DNA of 64,000 nucleotides from Terebella lapidaria. Its lineage: Eukaryota; Annelida; Polychaeta; Terebellida; Terebellidae. Numbering within the stretch: the first letter of the stretch is position 1; the number at the start of each line of letters is the position of its first letter. Under the pieces are notes generated by a model. The model worked only from the letters and a program-made list of their open reading frames with translations. It was not told the DNA's origin and made no database searches. Made by a program: the position numbers and the translations under genes. The stretch covers positions 20,956,209 to 21,020,208 of the forward strand of contig OX424562.1 in NCBI GenBank assembly GCA_949152475.1, read 5' to 3'. This document shows, piece by piece, positions 48,401 through 60,400 of this stretch.

Positions 48401-51400
48401 CTTGCTGTGACTAGTTTCTTCTTTCGACCATTCACGACCTGTACGACCAGTCGTACTTTCGTGTCACGATTTGTCCACGATTACAAAAATTCTAGGTCGC
48501 AGCAAGGTCGTATCTTGGTCGTATCGTGAGTGTGACTGGGCCTTTAGGCATATATTTAACTTACCTCCTTGTTTTTCACTCTCCGCCAAATGAGACAAAG
48601 ACGCTACCAGTTTTCAAAAACAGTTATTCTATGTGGTTACGTGTATGTAATTATACATATACAATTGTGATCAAGAATTGATTTACTATATTCCTCATGT
48701 TATATTTCAAAGGACATATTAACTGATAGAACGGTTCTCAACAATTAATCATCATTGAAATATAATATCAACTGACGGTTTTTGATAATAATACTACTAG
48801 TACACAGAATCATCCTGTCTGTGCTGACTGCTATATCGATGGCACACCAGTAGTGCCAAAGTGTCCGGCCAAGAGGTTTCAAGCCCAAATAAATCAAGCC
48901 TCTAGAAATGAAATCATTAAAGTCATGATTTCAATTCAAAAGGCTTGATTTATTTGGGTTTGAATGCGTCTGTGCGCAAGTGTTTTTTAATCAATCAATA
49001 AATCAAATTTATTTTCATATGTGTGAAATGTCGTCCCACCAAAAAGAAAAAAAAAAGTGCCTCCCTACCCAATTTTCTCTCGAGCTGAGGACGGTATTTT
49101 TTGCAAAATGAAAAATAAAAAATAAAAAGTCCCTCCCTACCCAGTTTTGAAAAGTTTTTTTTTTTAGGCCTTAAACTACAAACAGTAGGGACACAGTGAT
49201 TTCCGAAAGTGTCATAACCTTTGCCGGAAACATCATGTTTGCATTTTTTTCTTCACATTTTTGCTTCACATGTCACATATTTACACGCACTTGTCTTGAT
49301 TAGCTTGGTTCCCGCCTATGGCGCTACCGTCGCCGTTTACACGGAGTGTTCTTCCATCTCTGATGTTCTTCCATCTCGTTTGAACTGTCGGAAGAACATC
49401 AGAAAGCACTCGACCTTCGGTCTCGTGCTCTCTTGTATTCTTCCGCCAGTTCAAACTTATCTTTCCCGCGTGCTGGGAAACACCCTCAACTAGTTTTGTC
49501 AATGTATCCTCATATCACATCTTATGTTTATTCGAACGTAGACACACATGAACACCTAATACTTATGACCTACATGTACAACCTATCGAAAAGCCTAGTT
49601 AAAACTTCACCATATCACATCTTATGTTTATTCGAACGTAGACACACATGAACACCTATTACTTATGACCTACATGTACAACCTATCGAAAAGCCTAGTT
49701 AAAACTTCACCATAAATGGCTTCGAACTTGACATCATTTCGAATTTGAAAATATCGAGCAGTACCTTGCTTGAAAGGTTTTCGAGAGTATTTTTAAAATT
49801 TTCCAGCATGTGAAATATGACGTCAAATCGAATTATGAGGGTATTATTATCAACTCAGTAGCCTTTCGGCTTTTGATTGGGTACTTATGTACTTGTCTAT
49901 TACATGGGGATTGTTTAGGATTTCTAAATTGCTTTAATAAGTTGGGCCCAAGTACAGTGCCATCCATTAATTCGGAGCCACCAAAAAGTAGTAACACAAT
50001 TCAAACTGTTGCGCAGCCAATGGGATATTGATGTATGATATACTTGTTTCTTATTTTCTCCACATTCTTATATTCTGGACTACCAATTAATTACATAATA
50101 TAAATTCTGAAGTGCCACATGACCATACAGCTGATCCGGATTTGCGCATCTGGATCTAGGACTTTTATTCCTGATCTGTGGGCGAGCACGGACCTCAAAT
50201 TCGTTTCATGAATGTTTTTTTATTCAATATCCTCATCCACCTTGGAAGATTCTCAGCAGTAAATGTTTTGAAAATGTATATATCCCCAAAGAAAAGGATT
50301 CAACGAACGAGGTATGTTCCCCCGAGATTATGTGATATATGATCCAGAACAAGTGGAAGATCCAGTCAAATCGTTACGGCTATCACTCTTATTGAAACCC
50401 AAATGTAGCCTGTAAGTTTTGTCACTGGGTTTATTAAGAATATACACTCATAATCATGTGATTGCAAAACCAAATTGTGTTTATCAAGACCTGACTAAAG
50501 TGGCTCCAAATTAATGGATGGCACTGTATCATACGCTGCGCCTTAATACTACTCGTCCACTAAATGAATGCCATTTAATCCGTCTGTCATCTTTTTAATC
50601 CTTATTGAATATAGAGGAAGGCGCTGTATATGATACTTGGGCCATAAGTTGTTGGGGGAGTTGTGCACTTATTCCATCTGGTGTACAGTAGAGACAACTA
50701 TCATCACACACTGTCTGCCCCTGATGACGCCAGTGTGTCTTCAGATATATTCAGTAAATGTTTAGTCGGGCTTTGTTTCTATTCTGAAAGCTTTTGATAT
50801 TATGTTTTTTATTGGTACCATCAAAATATGGCGGTAATAGGTTGATACATAGATGACATCAAATTTGGTTTTTTTCTTCACCAACATTTGAAAATATTTT
50901 ATTTACCTTTTCCAAAGATACCACCATCCGTCATGATGTGGTTGACATTTCTTTTGCAAGGAAATCAGCCCCTTTACAAGTGATACCGCAGTTTTCATCG
51001 TGAATAGTTTGTCTAAATATCTGATAGTAGACCAATCAGTAGACATGGGCATTGCTTGTGGTCCACGAAGTTTCAAAGGTCAAGGTCAATATTAGTCTCC
51101 AAGTGAAATTCGGGTACATGTGGTTGACGCACTGCATCTCCCGAAATAATGACAATTGAACAAGAACGTAAAGCCGGTGACTGAAGTCGAATTTGACCTA
51201 AACGACATTGACCTTGACGCTCTTGGAGAGTACTAAATATGTAATAATTTTCGACATCATTATGGCGAGGGTGTTTTCAATAGACTTTAGGCATTTCGTG
51301 TGTCACATGTGCAGAGTAATGTTGTATGGTGTATTGTATAATTTATGTTTGAATAGCATGTTTTTCTATTTACTCAAGCCACATGACAATGGGATAGATT

Positions 51401-54400
51401 AACGGAAGCGACAAATTATGTGTATCATTCTGTATGTAGACCCGACTTGCCATATACGGATAATCTAATGTCCAAAAATGTATCATGCAAGACTAAAATC
51501 AATGAATGTTCATAAGAGTTGGTCAGCGCTGAACAGTAGGATGATTGAAAAATTGGCTTCGCTATTATGAACGACTTTTCCCGAAGAGGGCGTAAAATGC
51601 AAGTCGGGTCCCTACTGATAGCAGGCCCCAGAAGCTTAACCCAATGTGACATGTGTATTGCAGTAAGTTTTTGGATTTTTTTGGGGGGGGGGGGGGGGGG
51701 TCTGAGTTTTGTACATTGAGTCATGCTTGATTGTTTCGAGGAAAGGTTCAAATCTGCAATGTAGACCAGAAAATCAGTACAGCCGTGTCACCATACAGCT
51801 AGCCGCCGAACGTTTTCTGACCCAGTTCTATTGTGTTGGGGTCAGGTCATGTTTATGTCAACGTTCTATTGTCTTCAAAAGTTCGACATATGGTGTTAAC
51901 AGGTGAAAAATAAACATTCCCAAGTAAGTACACTTTCATAATCTATTCGATTCCATGTCCGAGGATGTTATGAAAAGTTGTGCATTGGGATTGCTACACT
52001 GAAACTGAGAGTTTGGATGAAAAGTGTCTTGCACTGCGACGATATAACACTGAAGTCCGGGATGGATGTACACTTACCTCAATTTGGAGCATGAAAAAAT
52101 AGCATTTTTGAGAGAAATTTAGCATACAGGTACATAGGTTGTTCGGTTTGAAGTTTATATACAATACATTGTTGTATATTTCCGATATTTTGTGTTGTCA
52201 ATCTATCCGTGATATGATAACGTTCTGAGGCTCAGGTTAACGTTCCATTGATGCTTGAAAGGTAATCATGGCTTCTTCCTCTCGCCATATGGAAGCAACA
52301 TTTATGAGATTGAGACTCTTGAGCTTTTAGGTTCATTTTTGCGGTACGTTGTATAGGACGAACTAGACTGAACTGCACTCACATATAATAAATCCTGACT
52401 ACAATTCGATCCACAAAACGTTAACCACGGTAGCAGATCATCATTTGAGCAACAAACAATTATCATTCGTGTATTACATCTATTCCTGCCCTGTTGTCAC
52501 ATACTGTCCAATATGTGCATTCAGTGTTACATACGACATTTCGCAATATTGTTTTATGACTAAAATTAGGTACAAAAACACATCGAATAGTGAACAATGT
52601 TCGTTAAATGAGCAAAGTGTCATTATTACATGACACTTTTCTCAAGAATGGGCTACAAAATTAAGACTCAAAGCAATACGTACAATTCTAGGGTATTCGG
52701 GACATGGAATCCACATGGAGTCGATGCACAAGTCAAACAATGCAATAGAACGTTAACATAAACATGACCTGACTCCAACACAATAGAATTGGGTCAGATA
52801 ATGTTCGTCGGCTAGCTGCAAGGTGGTGTGTTCTGGGATTTTGGTCAAACAGCCAAATACTGTTAACTTTGCACTGTCAACGTGCAAAACTCACTTGGAT
52901 AATGGGAAAACTAAGACTAGGGCGCTATAGCAGGATACCCATTGTGCAGTGTATATTTTTGGCATGGATACTGTTTTAATTCTTGTGCAAGATGTTCCTG
53001 AAGATAGTGTTATTAATATCCAAATTTTGGGAATATGAATATTTATCTCTGTCAAATTATATTATCACAATCATCTACACTGTATATAGAAATAGTTTGG
53101 GAAGTTTCATGCTTCTAAAATGGGCGGAGGTTCGGAAATTTCAGATTTAAATTTTGAATTAGACCAAAACTCGCTATTCATTTCTTCACTTGGGCTGCCC
53201 CTTAAAAACGTAATGAATCATTACTGGGGATATAGCTACAATGTACGAGTGTTGTTTTATGGAAACACTTCGATTTGATATTTATACATGATTTTTGAAA
53301 TACCAGCCCTACCATGGCTGAGATCAAAATATTCAAAAGTGGCGCCGATTGACCTGCTGTAGCCTGCTTGATTGGAATGCTGATGGGGAAAAGTTACCGA
53401 ACGATTCTAGTAGAAAAGGCGGTGATAAGAGTCTTCATCAAATCAGCCATCAAATGGTTAGTTCATTCAATGTATCCGTGTTCTTGCATATCATATTTTA
53501 GGAACTGAAAATCTTGTTTATAAAGCTACGCATGATTGGTTTCTCCAATGTATGGGATTACGTATGGCAAGAATCCAGGAGCTCCACGTGTTGCCAGATC
53601 TTGTACTGATTTATTTGCATGAACACATTATACGCCACATTCAGACAAAAATAGGACTTAATTTAACTCATGCACATATGTGTATGATAACACGGACAAG
53701 TAGGCCACATTTCAAGTAAATAGTCACGATATAATGTGAGATTTGTGGGACTAATTGTTTGGGAATATAATATATATGTAATTTAGGTAAGGACATAAGT
53801 TCATTGAGTCAAGTGAGAAAGCACTAATACTTAACTTTCTGGCTTGTCAACAAAATTCACAATGTCTGAACATGTTGAACAGATAGAACAACAATTTGTA
53901 TCTAATATAGTATCAGAGTAATTGCCTGTGAACAGGGGTTTCGCACATGGACGAGAAGAGTCCATTATCCCTAGTCCATAGACTAAGAGTAGAACAGGCA
54001 CACATATAAATGCACTCAGATTAATAGCCAGATATGTGATAACTGCAATATAATCGATTAATTATCGTGATAATTATTACGAGAAGTCCGGTTCTATGAG
54101 ACTCACTTTCAGAAATGGAACTGAAAATGTCTGCGTATGTTTTTGTGTCTGACTTTGTACCATAGGCATCACATGTGTGGCAATATATAGACGTCAAATA
54201 TGTACACTATCATTTCAAATATTATTGACAATAAGTCATGCAATTAGACAGTTTTGTAAAGCAACTGCCTTCGAATGTATTAAATATTTTTTGAAAACTA
54301 TATTCCATATTCAACTTGTGAGTTTAACTGAATAAGACGTACTCACATCAAATGTTATGACCAGTCCTTTTGGGAAAATTTGCTCATTTGAACAACTGGT

Positions 54401-57400
54401 TCACGCGTAAATACAGCAACTATATCCATCAACCGCAAGTGTAAACAAAGCATAAAGTGCAAAGTGGACTGATAATTCCACGCACACCAAGGTATAACAC
54501 TGATTATTCTCGCATAACTACACTATATATGCAGATACAAACTGGAAAATGTACCCGATGTGGACTTTTAAGGGAAATTTGGACATTTGTTTACATTCGC
54601 GTTTGATGGATACACTTCGTTTTATATATAAAAATGGCATAAAATGTGTCGTAAAATGGATGAAAAGACAACTCGGACGGACGGTAATCGTCAAAATCAA
54701 CGTGCACATGTTTTGTTATCTAGTTAAGGCATTTCAGCAGAAATGCCTTTATGGTTTTGTCAAAAAAAAATTTTCTTTTTTTTTCACTTTTTGGTTTCGG
54801 CACGATAACTTCAGTTTGCCTCGATGTATCTTCGCCAAATTTTCACTGCTGGTCAGAAATGTTGTGTATAAGAAGCCTATTGTTTTTGAGCCGGCTTCGG
54901 GGTCCGCGAGGTCCGTGAGGATGAAATCAATGTTTTTGGCTTCTGCACGATAACTCAAAAAGTATTATGGCAATGACTGTGAAACGTTGCATTGAGGTTC
55001 ATATATCACCAGGGAGGAAGCCTATTGATTTTTAGGCCGATCCGTCAAACGACCTTTGACCTAGGGCTCGAAATATTTTTAGCTGAGTAACCCTTGAGGC
55101 ACTCGTGCATATCTCGGAAAGGGTGCGTCCTAGAGCGAAACGGACGTTATTTTTGGACTGCTGAAATGCCTTTATGGTTTTGTCAAAAAAAAAATTTTCT
55201 TTTTTTTCACTTTTTGGTTTCGGCACGATAACTTCAGTTTGCCTCGATGTATCTTCGCCAAATTTTCACTGCTGGTCAGAAATGTTGTGTATAAGAAGCC
55301 TATTGTTTTTGAGCCGGCTTCGAGGTCCGCGAGGTCCGTGAGGATGAAATCAATGTTTTTGGCTTCTGCACGATAACTCAAAAAGTATTATGGCAATGAC
55401 TGTGAAACGTTGCATTGAGGTTCATATATCACCAGGGAGGAAGCCTATTGATTTTTAGGCCGATCCGTCAAACGACCTTTGACCTAGGGCTCGAAATATT
55501 TTTAGCTGAGTAACCCTTGAGGCACTCATGCATATCTCGGAAAGGGTGCGTCCTAGAGCGAAACGGACGTTATTTTCGGACTCGTCGCCCTAGACAAACA
55601 TGTCTTAAGGGTATTAGGGATGACCTTTGACCTTGACCTTGAATTTTTTCGCTGAGTCAGCATTTTTCGTTTCCGTCGATATCTCGGAAACGGTGCGTCG
55701 TAGAGCGAAACGGACGTTATTTTCGGACTCGTCCCCCTAGACAAACCTGTCTTAAGGGTATTAGGGATGACCATTGACCTTGACCTTGAATTTTTTCGCT
55801 GAGTCGGCATTTTTTGCTTTCGTCGATATCTCAGAAACGGTGCGTCGTAGAGCGAAACGGACGTTTTTTACGGGCTCGTTGCCCTAGGCAGACATGTCTT
55901 AAGGGTAATAGGGATGACCTTTGACCTTGAATTTTTTCGCTTTAGTCAGTATCTCGAAAACGGTGCACCCTAGAGCGAAACGGACGTTATTTTCGGACTC
56001 GTGGCCCTAGACATACATGTCTTACGGGTATTAGGGATGACCTTTGAATTTGACCTGAAATTTCTTTGCTGAGTCGGCATTTTTCGTTTTCATCGATATC
56101 TTAGAAACGGTGCGTCGTAGAGGGAAACGGACGTTATTTTCGGACTCGGCATCTTAGACAAATAGTCTAAGGGGTATTATGGATGACCTTTGACCTTGAC
56201 CTTAAATATTTTCGCTGAGTCGGCATTTTTCGTTTTCATCGATAACTCAGAAACGGTGCTTCGTAGAGCGAAACAGGCGTTAATTTTGGACTTGTGGCCC
56301 TAGACAAACTTATCTGAGGAATACTAGAGATAAACTTTGACTTTGACATGAAATTTTTTTGCCGAGTCGGCATTTTTCATTTTCGTCGATATCTCGGAAA
56401 CTGTGCATCGTAGAGCGAAACGGAAGTTATTTTCGGACTCGTGGCTCTAGACAAACATATCTGAGGGGTATTAGGGATGAACTTTGACCTAGACCTTAAA
56501 TATTTTCGCTGAGTCAGCATTTTTCGTTTTCATCGATAACTCAGAAACGGTGCGTCGTAGAGCGAAACAGGCGTTAATTTTGGACTTGTGGCCCTAGACA
56601 AACTTATCTGAGGGATACTAGAGATAAACCTTGACTTTGACATGAAATTTTTTTGCCGAGTCGGCATTTTTCATTTTCGTCGATATCTCGGAAACTGTGC
56701 ATCGTAGAGCGAAACGGAAGTTATTTTCGGACTCGTGGCCCTAGACAAACATATCTGAGGGGTATTAGGGATGAACTTTGACTTGACCTGAAAAATTTTC
56801 GCCGAGTTGGCATTTTTAATTTTCGTCGATAGATTCACCCTGAATTGTTTTGGATGAGTTGCACTAATTTTACTTTGGGGAAGAATATTGAATACATTCG
56901 AAGGCATTTGCTTTAACAAACTGTAATCAGGTCAAACATCGCAATACATTGATCCACGAGGACCACAACCCACAAAGACGTTGACACTCGAGCAGTATTT
57001 CGCGCAGTAATGTCTCCTCTGGCCTACTGATCATGGGGCCTACCATCGACCAACGGCTCCTCCTGCGCCGCACATAACTACATTACGCGTGTTTTCGCAA
57101 CTTGTTCACATCTTCAAATTGAGGATATAAAAGTGGTTTCACTTGATAAGCAACGGGCCATATTGAATTTTGGGTTCATCGTAGGCTGAAAGGGTAACAT
57201 CTTTGGAAGGACATACAGTGACTTTGTTGAGATATGACAACGAAATATTGCTCGCATGTGATAGTACATCTCCTGTAGATCATATTGGATATATTTTTGA
57301 GTGCCTAGCAAAGAAATGCTGCCCGCAATTGTGGAATCCCCAGGTCAGTTATTTGAGACGTTCATTTTAATATTTGTGGGCGAATTAAAAAACTAAACTC

Positions 57401-60400
57401 ACTGTGTGGATTATTTGCAAGAAGTACATTAGATTTCATCAATTATATCATTATACAGGTACGTTTCTTGTATGCGTAGGGATATACATTTTTATTCATT
57501 TGTACATTTTTGTATACACAACATGGTCAAAGCGGGGCCTCTTCTGAACGAACTGAACCAGTTTGCAATAGTCGCGACACATTTACTCGCTCCGTTGGCG
57601 ACAAATACACCAGTTTACAGTTTGCCAAATAAGGTAAAGTTCGGGTAAACAAACCACACGTGCAGATCAGCACGACAGGAGCGGTTTTATGAGTAAATCA
57701 GTGTGAATACTGTACACGGAAAACTGGTCGGGATTCTCTTCATTTCTATAAATTTATTGAACCGAATGACAAGTTGACAGCTGCAGGACCATCCGAGGCT
57801 ATGATGTCCGATGGCTGCCATTTCAATTCTCGCTACCTCGGGGAGAATGAGCAATGCATTACACCGAAATAACGATGCAGTTTAGCAACTGTGATGCTAA
57901 ATAAAATATTTTGTGCCGCACTTAAACGTCGAGATTCGAGAACTTTAATACGAGTCATTGATTTGGTGAATTGATTGGTATTATTGAGAGACTATTTGTA
58001 TCATCATAATCTGTAGGCCTATCAGTCTGGTATTTAAAGTGATATTGGAGGAAAGTTATGAATTTTTTCATACATTTCTGATCGTACGAAGAAAGCATGA
58101 TAGTTATATATCTGCACTTGTATGCCCAAACAGACTCCCCTTTCTAATTGATTTCGTTGCGAGTTTCTGGTGGAGAGACCACAGGCATATTATGTAATTG
58201 ATTTGGAAAAATAGTTTTCCTGCCAATATCACTTGTCGACTTTTAAATGTCAAAAATATCTGAACAATTCGAGATGTGCTAAATATGCTCCAGTACTACT
58301 GGGGGCATAGGGAGACAGGCTACATATTGTGTGTGGCGATTTTGCCCAAAGATCGCGGCAGGTGATTCTTTGTAAATACGCTTGTTTCTGGCCTTGTTTT
58401 GGACGCTTCTGTTCGGAGCACGTGCGCTACTTGGCAACGCCCTCTAACTCTCTCGCCCAGTATGCTGTAAAAATGGTCTTACGTCACTTCCCTCGTTGTT
58501 CCCAGAGCTGAACAAGGCGAGAGAACGACGGAGGGCTCGGCCATGAGCCCTACGTCCTCACTCGGCTAAGGCCCGCGAGGGCCCTGGGGACAATATCCAT
58601 AGGGGGCCCAGGTGGGGAAGACCTTGATGACTCGGGGGTGTACGCCCTCAGGATCACCGGTCTCCCACCTAGGTTGGTACAACACAGGCTCTGGCAGACC
58701 ATCGGGCTGTCCGGGGTTCCAATCCCCCGTGGCGGACCGCAGCGAGCCGGCCTTGCAGTTAACACCACGGTGATGATCGTGTATCTGAGTGGTGTCTGCA
58801 TGACTGGGCTCGCAGGGCGGGATGCTCTTGGTTAACGTTCCATAGTAAATACTGCACATGCAGTGACCCTCGGTGAGCGGACTATCTGCGAGGATCTGAG
58901 GATAGCGGGTGCACATCCACCGTGACCCACGGTGATCGGCTTATCCACGAATATCCGGGATAGTGGACGACGTCAAACTTTACATGTGTATGAACTAAAC
59001 ACTATTTTTCAAATGAAAAAGCAATCCGTGCTTCGTGCCAAATAGTTCATTTTTCAAAGACGTGTCGTAACTGACAGTCTGCAATTGAATTTGTCAACAT
59101 TCTCAATAGGCCTATGGTACCTGTCACCCAGCGATGGGGTGGCTATTTTCGTCTACAGCTCTGTAGGGACATTTAGTGCATTAGACAATGGCGACACGAA
59201 AAACTGCATACAGTGATTGCATACATGATGCATACATGATCATATCCATCTTGGTGATAAAGTATATGACACCAATGTGAGAATGAAACTTCAATAAAGA
59301 AAAAGCGCATCATGGTGAAACCAAAAGGCCTAGCAACGTTATTCTGTCCACATGACCACATACCGGTATTTCAAATATTATTCCCCGATATCATGTGATC
59401 TATACTTGGTATTCTGAATTCATCAACCACAATACAACATATTAAAGGGCCCATATTCAATTATGGTTATATCCCGCCAATGATCGCCTCTGACATGGAG
59501 TCATCTAGATTCAGGTGGAATCTTTATCTGACACTATGGTCCATGGTGCCTGTGATGCCCCGGATCGTGGGCCGGACCCGGGTGGCCTCGCTGGACCAGC
59601 GCACTCAGGCTGCAACTTCGGGGAAGAGCCAGTCTTCTGGAACGGCTCCAGAGACAGTGCAGCCCCCTTGCTCACAAGGCGTGTCCTCTGCTGTGGCCCG
59701 TCCTTCTCGACTGACTGTGACACTGCCTCCACTAGTGTCAGCAATGCTCATGGCAACTCAGAAGCCACCGCGTCTGCAAGCACAGCGTCCAGTGCCAGAC
59801 TCAAGGTCCTTGCTGCTGCTCCGTTCGCTGAAGTTGCTCCTATATAACTGCTACCTCTTACCAGGTCGGCGTTTGTCTCCTCTCTGTTCTCAGAAGGTGG
59901 GTCTGTGGGGTGGCAATGCACAGCCGCGCTGGACCTGGAGCCTCTGAATCCAGTTGAGGAGATAGTCAGGCAGTATGGCTTGGACACTGCTTGGGTCTAC
60001 GAGACTTTCAGCAAGTCCGTAGGTCAGGAGGTGGACCATCGACGAGATGGCCAGGAGCGGGTACCGCTTGGTGCAGGGCTGGCCAACCTGCCGGTCCCCC
60101 GGGCCCTTCAGGACCTAACGGTGTCAGGAACTGGAGCTCTGACGTGCGTGAGAGGGGAGTACCTCTCAGGTCACCCCCTGGCACAGCTTGGAGAGCTACT
60201 ATACTGTTGCTGAAGCCTATGAGCAGCAGGCGTATCATGAAGGAATGGCTGATGCTAGAGAGGCAGCGGAGTCACGGTCGACTCCCATCCCTGACGATGT
60301 GCAGGAGGAACTGCAGTGGTTTTGTGCTGGGAATGAGGATCTCAGGCATTGTCTTTGCAATGCTTAGCTGGCTCAGGCTCAAGGGCATGAGGGTGTTGAT

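Larger units (their letters stand above)
49855..50862 (+). repeat. repeat family R copy interrupted by nested MITEs
   Basis: Left part gggtacttatgtacttgtc to gctttaataagt. Right part from ataagttgttgggggag through ctgcccctgatgacgccag and tcgggctttgtttctattc to ataggttgatacatag. The two parts join cleanly if 49943-50643 is removed. Confidence 0.8.
54256..56916. mobile_element. 2.66-kb TIR element carrying module B twice and a 147-bp satellite array
   Basis: Left end taaagcaactgccttcgaat and right end attcgaaggcatttgcttta are inverted repeats of the same family as 43,036-43,578. The interior runs: shared MITE sequence (54.3-54.74 kb), module B in duplicate with period 423 bp (54741 and 55164), then about nine 147-bp units in inverse orientation to those at 1.4-3.1 kb. 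No transposase frame. Confidence 0.85.

Noticed and set aside
54549..55810. Small genes in the 54-56 kb element, including near-identical 69-codon frames
   Set aside because: The two 69-codon frames are identical because module B is duplicated (423-bp period). No other evidence for coding.
58600..58835. Ig-like exon (DDSGVYALRI)
   Set aside because: Short chance resemblance inside GC-rich repeat H; the other copy does not keep the pattern in frame.
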